64,000 nt of DNA from Streptomyces sp. NBC_01288 (GTDB lineage Bacteria; Actinomycetota; Actinomycetes; Streptomycetales; Streptomycetaceae). Location of the stretch: NCBI RefSeq assembly GCF_035982055.1, contig NZ_CP108427.1:3658001-3722000 (forward strand), read 5' to 3'. How positions within the stretch are numbered: the first letter of the stretch is position 1; each line of letters opens with the position of its first letter. Shown piece after piece: positions 51,525-59,470 of the stretch. The position numbers were made by a program, and so were the translations under genes. A model generated the notes under the pieces. It was not told the DNA's origin and did not search any database. It worked only from the letters and a program-made list of their open reading frames with translations.

Positions 51525-53690
51525 TCAGTCCTTGGTCGGGCTCGCCGAGGGGTGCGCGCCCTTCTTCAGGAAGCCCATGTCCTCGTAGACCGGGGTCTGG
51601 AAGCCGAAGGAGCCGGCGTTGACGACGGTCCTGCGGGCGGCCGTGAGCTGGGGGCGCTGGTAGAGGGGGATCGAGCCGGCCGCCGCCCAGATGCGGGCGT
51701 CGGCCTTGCGGACCAGGGCGGCGGACTCGTCCTCGTCGAGGGTCGAGGCGGCCTGGTCGAAGAGCTGGTCGACCTGGTCGGTGCCGACGCGGGTGTAGTT
51801 CTGCTCGACGTTCAGGGAGCCGTCCGCGGCCGGGACCGGCTTGGCGAAGATCGGGCGGGCGTCGGTGGCGGGGAAGGCGGACGCGGGCCAGGAGTAGAGG
51901 GCGAGGTCGTACTGGCCGGACGCGATGTGGTCCTTGAAGTAGCTGTCGTCGGAGACCTTGGTGATCTCCGTGCGGATGCCGACCTTCTCCAGCATCCGGG
52001 AGATGCTGTCGGCGACCGCGCTCAGCGACTCCGACCCGATGCCGGACGGGAGCACGAAGCGGAGGGTGAGCGGCTTGCCGTCCTTGGCGAGCGGCCCGGT
52101 CTTGGCGCCCGCCGGGGCGGCCGTGCCCTTGGGGGCGTACGCGCCGGGTGCGCCGCCCTGCTTCACCTTGCGGCCGTCGTACTGCTTGCCGTCGGCGAGG
52201 TGCTTGGAGCCCTCATCCCCGTGCCCGTGCTTCTTGGTGTGGTCCTGCGGGTCCTTGTTGTCCTCGCCGACGATGTACTGCCCGTCGGAGCCACCCTCGG
52301 AGTCGGCCTCGTCGTCGGACTTCTTGCTCTTCTTGCTCTCGGCTCCGGCGGCCTTCTCGCCCTTGTCCTTGAGCGGTCCGCCGGGCACCCAGCCGGCGTC
52401 GGCGAGCAGCGCCTGCGCCTCCGTGGTGTCCTGGCCGCCGAGCGCGCCGCTGTTGTCGGCGTACGCGGCCTGACCGGAGAGCGCGAGGTGGCTGCCGACC
52501 GGCACGGCGGGCAGGCCGAGCGGGGTGAGGACGACCTTCGCCAGTGCCGTACGGTCGAGCGCGTGGGCCACCGCACGCCGGACGCGCTCGTCGGCGAGGG
52601 GGCCCTCGGAGCCGTTGAGGGCGAGCTGCGTGTAGGCGGGCTCGAAGGAACGGCGGACGGTGAAGGCGCGCAACTCGTCCTGCTGGCGCAGGTACTTGGC
52701 GAGCGCCTTGCGCTCCTTCTTGCCGAGCTTCTTCTTCTGCCGGCTCTCGTTCTTGTTCTCGTCCCTGCCCGTGGGGCTCGCGCCCTGGAGCGGGGTGCTC
52801 GTCCCCTTGGCGCGGCCCGCGAGCGCGATACGGCTCGCGTCGGCGGGGTCGATCCCGGCCAGGTCGACCGTGCCGTCGGCGAGCGCGGCGGCCCGCTTGT
52901 CGAGCGGTACGGCGTGCAGCACGATCTCGGAGAGCTTCGCGGGCCGGCCCCACCAGTGCGGGTTGCGGGCGAGGACGATCTCCTTGTCCTTGCGGTCGAT
53001 CTTCTGCACCCCGAAGGCCCCGGCGGTGACCTTCAGCTTGCGGCGCGCGCCGTCGTTGAAGGCGTCCGGGGTGCCCATGACGTCCTTGGGGTACAGCGGC
53101 GAGAACAGCGCCTTCCAGTCGGCGTACGGCCTGCTGAAGGTGACCTTGACCTCAAGGTTGTTGGCGCCGCGCTCGATCTTCTCGATGCGGTCGTAACCGG
53201 CGTTGCGCGCGGTCCAGTACGCGGAGTCCTTGCCGGACAGGGCGCGCCACTGGGCGGCGAAGTCGGCGGCGCCGATCTCGCGGCCGTCGCTCCACACCGC
53301 CTGCTGGTCCAGCTTGTAGAGGACGACCTGCTTGGGCTCGGTGTCGACGACCTTCGCGGACTCCAGGTAGTCGGCGTCGCGCTGCGGGCGGCCCTGCGCG
53401 TCGAGCCGGAACATGGCGGGCAGGACGGCCTGGGCGACGCGGGTGGTGGCGTCGTCGGCGTCCGACTGGAACGTGTTGAGGGTCTCCGGAACGTCGTCGA
53501 CGGCCCAGTTCAGGGTGCCGCCGTCGGCGACCAGGTCACGGCCGACCGGCGCGATGTCCTGTCCGGCGAGCGGCTTGCCGGACTCGTTGTCCGAACTGCA
53601 CGCCGCGAGGGTGGGCACCGCGAGCGCGCCCGCGGTGAGGAAGGCGACCGAGCGCATGACCGCGCGCAGTCTGACGCCGTCGTGGGACAT
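51525..53690 (-). CDS. Family-5 peptide-binding lipoprotein with charged insertions, orphan (no permease beside it)
   Basis: A 721-residue solute-binding protein. The signal (residues 1-31) ends in a lipobox LAAC. The SBP core is recognisable (MFRLDAQGRPQRDADYLESAKV, LDQQAVWSDGREIGAADFAAQW, a C-terminal YQRPQLTAARRTVVNAG). Two inserts are unusual: a Lys/Arg-rich one about residues 300-330 (NESRQKKKLGKKERKALAKY) and a long Lys/Asp/Ser/His-rich one about residues 445-520 (KKSKKSDDEADSEGGSDGQY, HTKKHGHGDEG). It is ~150 residues longer than its neighbours. ATG 53690 follows GGAGG at 8 bases. A GTG just before is also possible. It may serve another ABC channel or act as a chaperone-like receptor. 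Confidence 0.88.
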   Translation of the reverse strand: MSHDGVRLRAVMRSVAFLTAGALAVPTLAACSSDNESGKPLAGQDIAPVGRDLVADGGTLNWAVDDVPETLNTFQSDADDATTRVAQAVLPAMFRLDAQGRPQRDADYLESAKVVDTEPKQVVLYKLDQQAVWSDGREIGAADFAAQWRALSGKDSAYWTARNAGYDRIEKIERGANNLEVKVTFSRPYADWKALFSPLYPKDVMGTPDAFNDGARRKLKVTAGAFGVQKIDRKDKEIVLARNPHWWGRPAKLSEIVLHAVPLDKRAAALADGTVDLAGIDPADASRIALAGRAKGTSTPLQGASPTGRDENKNESRQKKKLGKKERKALAKYLRQQDELRAFTVRRSFEPAYTQLALNGSEGPLADERVRRAVAHALDRTALAKVVLTPLGLPAVPVGSHLALSGQAAYADNSGALGGQDTTEAQALLADAGWVPGGPLKDKGEKAAGAESKKSKKSDDEADSEGGSDGQYIVGEDNKDPQDHTKKHGHGDEGSKHLADGKQYDGRKVKQGGAPGAYAPKGTAAPAGAKTGPLAKDGKPLTLRFVLPSGIGSESLSAVADSISRMLEKVGIRTEITKVSDDSYFKDHIASGQYDLALYSWPASAFPATDARPIFAKPVPAADGSLNVEQNYTRVGTDQVDQLFDQAASTLDEDESAALVRKADARIWAAAGSIPLYQRPQLTAARRTVVNAGSFGFQTPVYEDMGFLKKGAHPSASPTKD

Positions 53691-53718
53691 CACTGCTACC
53701 TCCGGTAAGCCGCGGGCT

Positions 53719-53754
53719 TCTGATCACTTATGGGCGTATATGGAGCTGATCAGA
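53719..53754. promoter_or_regulatory. Inverted repeat around the promoter of the orphan binding-protein gene
   Basis: TCTGATCA and TGATCAGA form a perfect 8-bp inverted repeat with a 20-bp AT-rich spacer that holds TATACG and CATAAG on the minus strand, 29-64 bp upstream of the start. It suggests a dimeric regulator binding over the promoter. The remaining 53755-53982 part has no gene. Confidence 0.5.
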
Positions 53755-53982
53755 TCTTTGCGGCCACTGAAGAGGAAACGGTTCGGCCATGAAGGGCGAC
53801 ACGGCGAGGGGCGCCGGGAAGCCCACCCGTGCGGCGCAATGTTCGAATCTGCCCCCGTACACACCAACGCACCCCGGCCAATCCGTGCACACCGCTTCCC
53901 ACCGGCAGGTGTGGCGCGCAACACTCGCAGGCGCATGAACGTTGCCGTCCATGGTCGACGCCCACGGAAGTGAGGTCACGTC

Positions 53983-54273
53983 ATGTCCGTGCACGACGAA
54001 CTGACATCAGTCCAGCGCTGTCTCGACGACCTGTTCAGGTCGGTGGGACGGCTGGAGAACCAATTCGGCAGCGGCGGCCTGGAAATGCGCAGGGTCAAGG
54101 CCGACGCCGACCGGCTGCGCGAGAGCGTCGCACTGCTGCGCGACGCCGCACCAGGGATCGAGCGCCCCCGGCGCCCCGATCTCGTCTCCATCCCCGACAC
54201 CCCCTACGACAACACCCTGTGGACGGACTCGGACGACGAAGGACTCGGCGCCCACGACCGCCACGCACCCTGA
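53983..54273 (+). CDS. Small conserved helical protein upstream of sdhC, unknown function
   Basis: A 96-residue soluble protein. The first ~65 residues are predicted helical (MSVHDELTSVQRCLDDLFRS, ADADRLRESVALLRDAA) and the rest is acidic and Pro-rich (DTPYDNTLWTDSDDEG). GAGGTCA precedes the ATG. It is 18 bp upstream of the sdh cytochrome gene, so probably in the same operon. No known domain. Confidence 0.72.
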   Translation: MSVHDELTSVQRCLDDLFRSVGRLENQFGSGGLEMRRVKADADRLRESVALLRDAAPGIERPRRPDLVSIPDTPYDNTLWTDSDDEGLGAHDRHAP

Positions 54274-54291
54274 ACCGACCGGAGTCCTGAC

Positions 54292-55113
54292 TTGGCCACT
54301 GGTACGGAACCCCAACCGAAGAGCGGCGGCGTACACACCGGTACGCGCGCCGCGATCGACGCCCCGCATCTGCGGACCGACCGCTGGTGGCTGGCCCCGG
54401 CCGGCACCGCCGCCGGGCTGCTGGCCTTCATCGTCTACTCGACGTGGCGGGCCTTCGCGGACTCGAACTACTACGCGGCGCCCTACGTCTCGCCGTTCTA
54501 CTCACCCTGTCTGGCCGACCGGTGCAGAACCATGCACGCGGGCCCGAACGCCGACCTCTTCGGGAGCTGGTGGGGCATCTCCCCCGCCATCATCATCCTG
54601 ATCTTCCCGCTCGGCTTCCGCCTGACCTGCTACTACTACCGCAAGGCCTACTACCGCGGCTTCTGGGCGTCCCCGCCGGCCTGCGCGGTGGCCGAGCCGC
54701 ACAAGAAGTACAGCGGTGAGACCCGCTTCCCGCTGATCCTCCAGAACGTCCACCGGTACTTCTTCTACGCGGCGCTCCTGGTGGCGGGCACGCTCACGTA
54801 CGACACCGTGCTGACCTTCCGCGACGAGCACTACCACTGGGGCCACATGGGCCTCGGCACCCTCGTCTTCGTGGCCAACATCGTGCTGATCTGGGCGTAC
54901 ACCCTGTCCTGCCACTCCTGCCGGCACATCGTCGGCGGCAAGCTCAAGCACTTCTCCAAGCATCCCGTGCGCTACAAGGCGTGGAAGCTCGTCGGGAAGC
55001 TGAACAACCGTCATATGCAGCTCGCCTGGGCGTCGTTGATCAGCGTGGCGGCCGCCGACTTCTACGTGTACCTGGTCGCCTCCGGCGCTTTCAACGATCC
55101 GAGGTTTTTCTGA
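54292..55113 (+). CDS. sdhC: Succinate dehydrogenase membrane/cytochrome b-type subunit
   Basis: A 273-residue membrane protein with about five hydrophobic helices (for example AGTAAGLLAFIVYSTWRAF, WGISPAIIILIFPLGFRL, YFFYAALLVAGTLTYDTVL, LGTLVFVANIVLIWAYTL). Several histidines (LQNVHRYFFY, HWGHMGLG, CHSCRHIVGG, NRHMQLAW) can be haem ligands. The SCHSCRHIVGG segment is a notable Cys/His motif. This is the large single-subunit type found with actinobacterial Sdh. The likely start is TTG 54292 with GGAG seven bases before. No ATG occurs near the start. Its TGA overlaps the sdhA ATG (TGATG). Confidence 0.85.
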   Translation: MATGTEPQPKSGGVHTGTRAAIDAPHLRTDRWWLAPAGTAAGLLAFIVYSTWRAFADSNYYAAPYVSPFYSPCLADRCRTMHAGPNADLFGSWWGISPAIIILIFPLGFRLTCYYYRKAYYRGFWASPPACAVAEPHKKYSGETRFPLILQNVHRYFFYAALLVAGTLTYDTVLTFRDEHYHWGHMGLGTLVFVANIVLIWAYTLSCHSCRHIVGGKLKHFSKHPVRYKAWKLVGKLNNRHMQLAWASLISVAAADFYVYLVASGAFNDPRFF

Positions 55114-57056
55114 TGTCCGTGGTCGAGCGACAGGAGTGGGACGTCGTCGTGGTCGGGGCCGGTGGCGCCGGTCTGCGGGCCGCCATCGAGGCGCGCGAGC
55201 GCGGTGCCCGTACGGCGGTGATCTGCAAGTCGCTGTTCGGCAAGGCCCATACGGTGATGGCCGAGGGCGGCATCGCGGCGGCGATGGGCAACGTCAACTC
55301 CCACGACAGCTGGCAGGTCCACTTCCGCGACACCCTGCGCGGCGGCAAGTTCCTCAACCAGTGGCGCATGTCGGAGCTGCACGCGAAGGAAGCCCCGGAC
55401 CGGGTCTGGGAGTTGGAGACCTGGGGCGCCCTCTTCGACCGTACGAAGGACGGCCGGATCTCCCAGCGCAACTTCGGCGGCCACGAGTACCCGCGCCTCG
55501 CGCACGTCGGCGACCGTACGGGACTTGAACTGATCCGCACGCTCCAGCAGAAGATCGTGTCGCTCCAGCAGGAGGACCACAAGGAGACCGGCGACTACGA
55601 GTCCCGTCTGAAGGTCTATCAGGAGTGCACGGTCACACGGGTGTTGAAAGACGGAAGCCGGGTTTCAGGCGTCTTCGCCTACGAGCGCGAGACGGGCCGC
55701 TTCATGGTTCTCGAAGCCCCCTCCGTGGTGATCGCGACCGGTGGGATCGGCAAGTCCTTCAAGGTGACGTCGAATTCGTGGGAGTACACGGGCGACGGCC
55801 ACGCGCTGGCACTGCTCGCCGGGGCGCCTCTCCTCAACATGGAGTTCGTGCAGTTCCACCCGACGGGCATGGTCTGGCCGCCGTCGGTGAAGGGCATCCT
55901 GGTCACGGAGTCGGTGCGCGGTGACGGCGGGGTGCTGCGCAACTCCGAGGACAAGCGGTTCATGTTCGACTACATCCCCGACGTCTTCAAGGAGAAGTAC
56001 GCCGAGTCGGAGGCCGAGGGCGACCGCTGGTACGAGGACCCCGACAACAACCGGCGTCCCCCCGAACTGCTCCCCCGCGACGAGGTCGCCCGCGCCATCA
56101 ACTCCGAGGTGAAGGCGGGCCGCGGCTCACCGCACGGCGGGGTCTTCCTGGACGTGTCGACGCGGATGCCGGCGGAGGTGATCCGGCGCCGACTCCCGTC
56201 CATGTACCACCAGTTCAAGGAACTGGCCGACGTCGACATCACCGCCGAGGCGATGGAGGTCGGGCCGACCTGTCACTACGTGATGGGCGGCGTCGCGGTC
56301 GAGTCGGACACGGCGGCGGCGCGCGGGGTACCGGGGCTGTTCGCGGCCGGTGAGGTGGCCGGCGGCATGCACGGCTCCAACCGGCTCGGCGGCAACTCCC
56401 TGTCCGACCTGCTGGTGTTCGGCCGCCGGGCGGGCTGGCACGCGGCCGACCACGCGGCCGACCTGGCGGACAGCCGCCCGCTGGTGGACGACACGGAGGT
56501 CGACCTGGCGGCGGCGGAGGCGCTGCGCCCCTTCTCGGCGGAGGGCCCGGAACCGGGGCAGGAGAACGGCCGCCCGCCGGAGAACCCGTACACCCTCCAC
56601 CAGGAACTCCAGCAGACCATGAACGACCTCGTCGGCATCATCCGCCGCGAGGGCGAGATGGAACAGGCGCTGGAGAAGCTGGCCGATCTTCGGGTACGGG
56701 CCCGCCGGGCGGGAGTCGAGGGCCACCGGCAGTTCAACCCCGGCTGGCATCTCGCTCTGGACCTGCGGAACATGCTGCTGGTCAGCGAGTGCGTGGCGCG
56801 GGCCGCGCTGGAGCGCACCGAGTCGCGCGGCGGACACACCCGTGAGGACCACCCCGGCATGAACCGCGACTGGCGCCGCATCAACCTGATCTGCCAACTG
56901 ACGCACCCCAACGGCGGGTTGGCGGCCGCGGACCCGGTGTCCGGCCAGATCAGCCTGACCCGCGAGACGACCGACCCCATCCGCGCCGACCTGCTCGCCC
57001 TCTTCGAGAAGGAAGAGCTGGTCAAGTACCTCGCCGAAGAGGAGCTCTACGAGTGA
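55113..57056 (+). CDS. sdhA: Succinate dehydrogenase/fumarate reductase flavoprotein subunit
   Basis: A 647-residue FAD subunit. FAD-binding VVVGAGGAGLRAAIEARERG, covalent-flavin region KAHTVMAEGGIAAAMGN, active-site HPTGM in VQFHPTGMVWPPS and MEVGPTCHYVMGGVAVE, and the second FAD segment GLFAAGEVAGGMHGSNRLGGN. It oxidises succinate to fumarate and feeds electrons to SdhB. Its ATG overlaps the sdhC stop and its stop overlaps sdhB (GTGA). Confidence 0.97.
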   Translation: MSVVERQEWDVVVVGAGGAGLRAAIEARERGARTAVICKSLFGKAHTVMAEGGIAAAMGNVNSHDSWQVHFRDTLRGGKFLNQWRMSELHAKEAPDRVWELETWGALFDRTKDGRISQRNFGGHEYPRLAHVGDRTGLELIRTLQQKIVSLQQEDHKETGDYESRLKVYQECTVTRVLKDGSRVSGVFAYERETGRFMVLEAPSVVIATGGIGKSFKVTSNSWEYTGDGHALALLAGAPLLNMEFVQFHPTGMVWPPSVKGILVTESVRGDGGVLRNSEDKRFMFDYIPDVFKEKYAESEAEGDRWYEDPDNNRRPPELLPRDEVARAINSEVKAGRGSPHGGVFLDVSTRMPAEVIRRRLPSMYHQFKELADVDITAEAMEVGPTCHYVMGGVAVESDTAAARGVPGLFAAGEVAGGMHGSNRLGGNSLSDLLVFGRRAGWHAADHAADLADSRPLVDDTEVDLAAAEALRPFSAEGPEPGQENGRPPENPYTLHQELQQTMNDLVGIIRREGEMEQALEKLADLRVRARRAGVEGHRQFNPGWHLALDLRNMLLVSECVARAALERTESRGGHTREDHPGMNRDWRRINLICQLTHPNGGLAAADPVSGQISLTRETTDPIRADLLALFEKEELVKYLAEEELYE

Positions 57057-57823
57057 GCAGCTACGAGGCCCGCTTCAAGGTGTGGCGGGGGGACGTCAAG
57101 GGCGGCGACCTGGAGGACTTCAAGGTCGAGGTCAACGACGGCGAGGTGATCCTCGACATCATCCACCGCATCCAGGCCACCCAGGCCTCCGACCTCGCCG
57201 TGCGCTGGAACTGCAAGGCGGGCAAGTGCGGTTCGTGCTCGGCGGAGGTCAACGGCCGCCCCCGGCTGATGTGCATGACCCGCATGTCGGTGTTCACCCG
57301 CGAGGAGACGATCACGGTCACCCCGCTCCGCGCCTTCCCCGTCGTACGGGATCTGGTGACGGACGTCGGCTTCAACTACCAGAAGGCCAGGGAGATTCCG
57401 TCGTTCGTGCCGCCGGAGGGGGTCTCGGCCGGCGAGTACCGGATGATGCAGGAGGACGTCGACCGCTCGCAGGAGTTCCGCAAGTGCATCGAGTGCTTCC
57501 TGTGCCAGGACACCTGCCATGTCGTCCGCGACCACGAGGAGAACAAGACGGCGTTCGCCGGTCCCCGATTCCTCATGCGGGTAGCGGAGTTGGACATGCA
57601 CCCGCTGGACGCGGCGGCCGAGACCGGCCTCGACCGCAAGAAGACCGCCCAGGACGAACACGGCCTCGGCTACTGCAACATCACCAAGTGCTGCACCGAG
57701 GTCTGCCCCGAGGGCATCCACATCACGGACAACGCGCTGATCCCCTTGAAGGAACGGGCAGTTGACCGCAAGTACGACCCGCTGGTGTGGCTGGGGTCGA
57801 AGATCGGGAGGCGTTCTTCGTAG
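57053..57823 (+). CDS. sdhB: Succinate dehydrogenase/fumarate reductase iron-sulfur subunit
   Basis: A 256-residue subunit with three clusters. The [2Fe-2S] site is WNCKAGKCGSCSAEVNGRPRLMC; the [4Fe-4S]/[3Fe-4S] sites are CIECFLCQDTCHVVRDH and CNITKCCTEVCPEGI. It passes electrons from SdhA to the quinone in the membrane. The GTG start overlaps the sdhA stop. The last ~100 bp overlap the convergent gene at 57723-58109. Confidence 0.96.
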   Translation: MSSYEARFKVWRGDVKGGDLEDFKVEVNDGEVILDIIHRIQATQASDLAVRWNCKAGKCGSCSAEVNGRPRLMCMTRMSVFTREETITVTPLRAFPVVRDLVTDVGFNYQKAREIPSFVPPEGVSAGEYRMMQEDVDRSQEFRKCIECFLCQDTCHVVRDHEENKTAFAGPRFLMRVAELDMHPLDAAAETGLDRKKTAQDEHGLGYCNITKCCTEVCPEGIHITDNALIPLKERAVDRKYDPLVWLGSKIGRRSS

Positions 57824-58109
57824 GCTTCGCCGGCCTCGCGGCGACCTGCTGGACGACGATCCCGGCGATCGTCACGAACGTGCCGGCCACCGCGAGGCCC
57901 CCGTGCGCGTGCGGGCTCAGACAGGGGCCGAAGAAGATGAACCCGGCCAGCCCGGCGCCACTGACCAGGATGCCGTAGCCCCACAACCGGGGGCGCGCGA
58001 TGCGGTTCCGGCGGACGAGCGGGGTCCAGCCGCGCGTGATCGCGCCGAGGCCGACACCGGCGAGGACAGCGATCAGCAGCGCTGCAAGGGTCAGTTCGAT
58101 GTCGCTCAT
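57723..58109 (-). CDS. Small two-helix membrane protein, paralogue of the 59098-59385 product
   Basis: A 128-residue protein from ATG 58109 (ATGA overlap with the phosphotransferase stop). Helices: IELTLAALLIAVLAGVGLGAI and LWGYGILVSGAGLAGFIFFG, followed by GLAVAGTFVTIAGIVVQQVA. The block GWTPLVRRNRIARPRLWGYG resembles GWLPPKLRRAVVRPQLWGYG in the other small protein of this cluster. The C-terminal ~35 residues overlap sdhB on the other strand and look non-conserved. Function unknown. Confidence 0.68.
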   Translation of the reverse strand: MSDIELTLAALLIAVLAGVGLGAITRGWTPLVRRNRIARPRLWGYGILVSGAGLAGFIFFGPCLSPHAHGGLAVAGTFVTIAGIVVQQVAARPAKPTKNASRSSTPATPAGRTCGQLPVPSRGSARCP

Positions 58110-59101
58110 GTCCGCTCCACGAGGGACAGCGCCTGCTGGAGGTTGTGTTCCGCGATGCCGCGTATGAACTCCGGGTCGTGGAAGTCCCCGACGTCCAGGA
58201 GGCGGAGGGGGCCGGCGACGAGGGAGAGGTGCATCGCCAGGCCGTAGAGGCGTAGCCGGTCCTCGTCCAGGCCCTCGGTGCGCAGCGGGTCGTAGTGGGG
58301 GCCGAAGCGCAGGCGGAGGAAGACGTGTTCCCACTCGGCGTCGAAGTACATCAGGCCTTCGATGTCGATGAGGGCGAGTTCGCCGTCGGGGGTCACGCGG
58401 ACGTGGTCGGGGCCTAGTTCGCCGTGGATGAGGGTGAGGGGCTCGGTGCGGGGCTGGACCCGGGTGGCCAACGTCCTTATGGCGTCGGTCAGTTGGGGGT
58501 GGGCGGCTGCCGCTCTTGGGTCGCGTGCCGGTAGTTCGTCGAGGTCGCCCAGGGCTCGTTCGGCTACGACCGCCTCGCACGAACCGCCGTAGGAGGAACC
58601 GTCGTTGTCCACGACCGCGACCTTCCCGAAGCGCGGGCCCGTGCAGGCGTGCAGGGTGTCGAGGAGGGCCGCCATCCGCTCCAGCGCCTCCGCCTTCGGT
58701 ACGGCGGCCTTGTCGTCGTCCAGCAGGTCCTCCAGGGTGCCGCCCGGGAGGTCCTCGACGATCGCCACGTCCGCCGGGAGGTGGGTGTGGGTGGGGTCGG
58801 CGTGGAGGAGGCGCGGGGCGCGGACGCCGGCTGCGGCGAGGCGGTTCGCGGCGGCGGTGAAGAGGGTGAGGCCGGAGGCGTGGGAGAAGGGGTCGCGGGG
58901 GTCGCCGGGGCCGGCGTCCCAGAGGTCCTCGTCCGGGGACCAGACGTAGGCCACGGCGGTCGAACCGTCCTGGAAGACGAGATGGTAGACGCCCTTCTTC
59001 GAACCGCCACGGAGGCGGGTCACGTCGTTCAGGGTGTGGCCGAGGGCCCGGGCGAAGGGGGCCAGGTCGGTGGGGGTGAGGGTCTTGCGGGTGGCCTTCA
59101 C
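58106..59101 (-). CDS. APH-family phosphotransferase-like protein
   Basis: A 331-residue aminoglycoside/choline-kinase-like protein. The catalytic region is LTLIHGELGPDHVRVTPDGELALIDIEGLMYFDAEWE: HGELGPDHV in place of the usual HGDxxxxN, with LIDIEG in place of IDxxD. In this form the catalytic Asp is replaced by Glu. The nucleotide-binding half contains VYHLVFQDGSTAVAYVW and AIVEDLPGGTLEDLL. The substrate is unknown. The GTG at 59101 overlaps the stop of the upstream small gene (GTGA) and its stop overlaps the next start, so the three genes are translationally coupled. Confidence 0.85.
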   Translation of the reverse strand: MKATRKTLTPTDLAPFARALGHTLNDVTRLRGGSKKGVYHLVFQDGSTAVAYVWSPDEDLWDAGPGDPRDPFSHASGLTLFTAAANRLAAAGVRAPRLLHADPTHTHLPADVAIVEDLPGGTLEDLLDDDKAAVPKAEALERMAALLDTLHACTGPRFGKVAVVDNDGSSYGGSCEAVVAERALGDLDELPARDPRAAAAHPQLTDAIRTLATRVQPRTEPLTLIHGELGPDHVRVTPDGELALIDIEGLMYFDAEWEHVFLRLRFGPHYDPLRTEGLDEDRLRLYGLAMHLSLVAGPLRLLDVGDFHDPEFIRGIAEHNLQQALSLVERT

Positions 59102-59385
59102 AGGGCTGCGGGGCGTCGGGCCCGGGACTGGAGCACGAAGCCGAGGAGCAGCAGGGCGAGGCCCAACGGGCCGAAGAAGTCGAGGAGTTGCTGTGCGGGT
59201 GCCAGCTCGCTCAGAGACATCTCCGTCGTCAGACCCACGGCCGACATCAGTCCGCCGTAGCCCCACAACTGCGGCCGTACGACAGCGCGCCGCAGCTTCG
59301 GCGGCAGCCAGCCGGTCGTCAGCGCGATCGCTCCGGGTACCGCCATCAGCACACAGGCCAGCGCACCGAGTGCCGTCCACACCAT
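59098..59385 (-). CDS. Small membrane protein, paralogue of the 57723-58109 product
   Basis: A 95-residue protein with hydrophobic segments ALGALACVLMAVPGAIALTT, LWGYGGLMSAVGL and FFGPLGLALLLLGFVL. It shares the RPQLWGYG block with its paralogue on the other side of the phosphotransferase gene. ATG 59385 follows GGGGGTGG. Function unknown. Confidence 0.75.
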   Translation of the reverse strand: MVWTALGALACVLMAVPGAIALTTGWLPPKLRRAVVRPQLWGYGGLMSAVGLTTEMSLSELAPAQQLLDFFGPLGLALLLLGFVLQSRARRPAAL

Positions 59386-59470
59386 CGCCCACCCCCTTCA
59401 GGCTCGACGGATCATCGCACCCCGGGCTGTGAACGGCACCCTGTTTTCACGGGACTTGAGCGCGCCGCGT

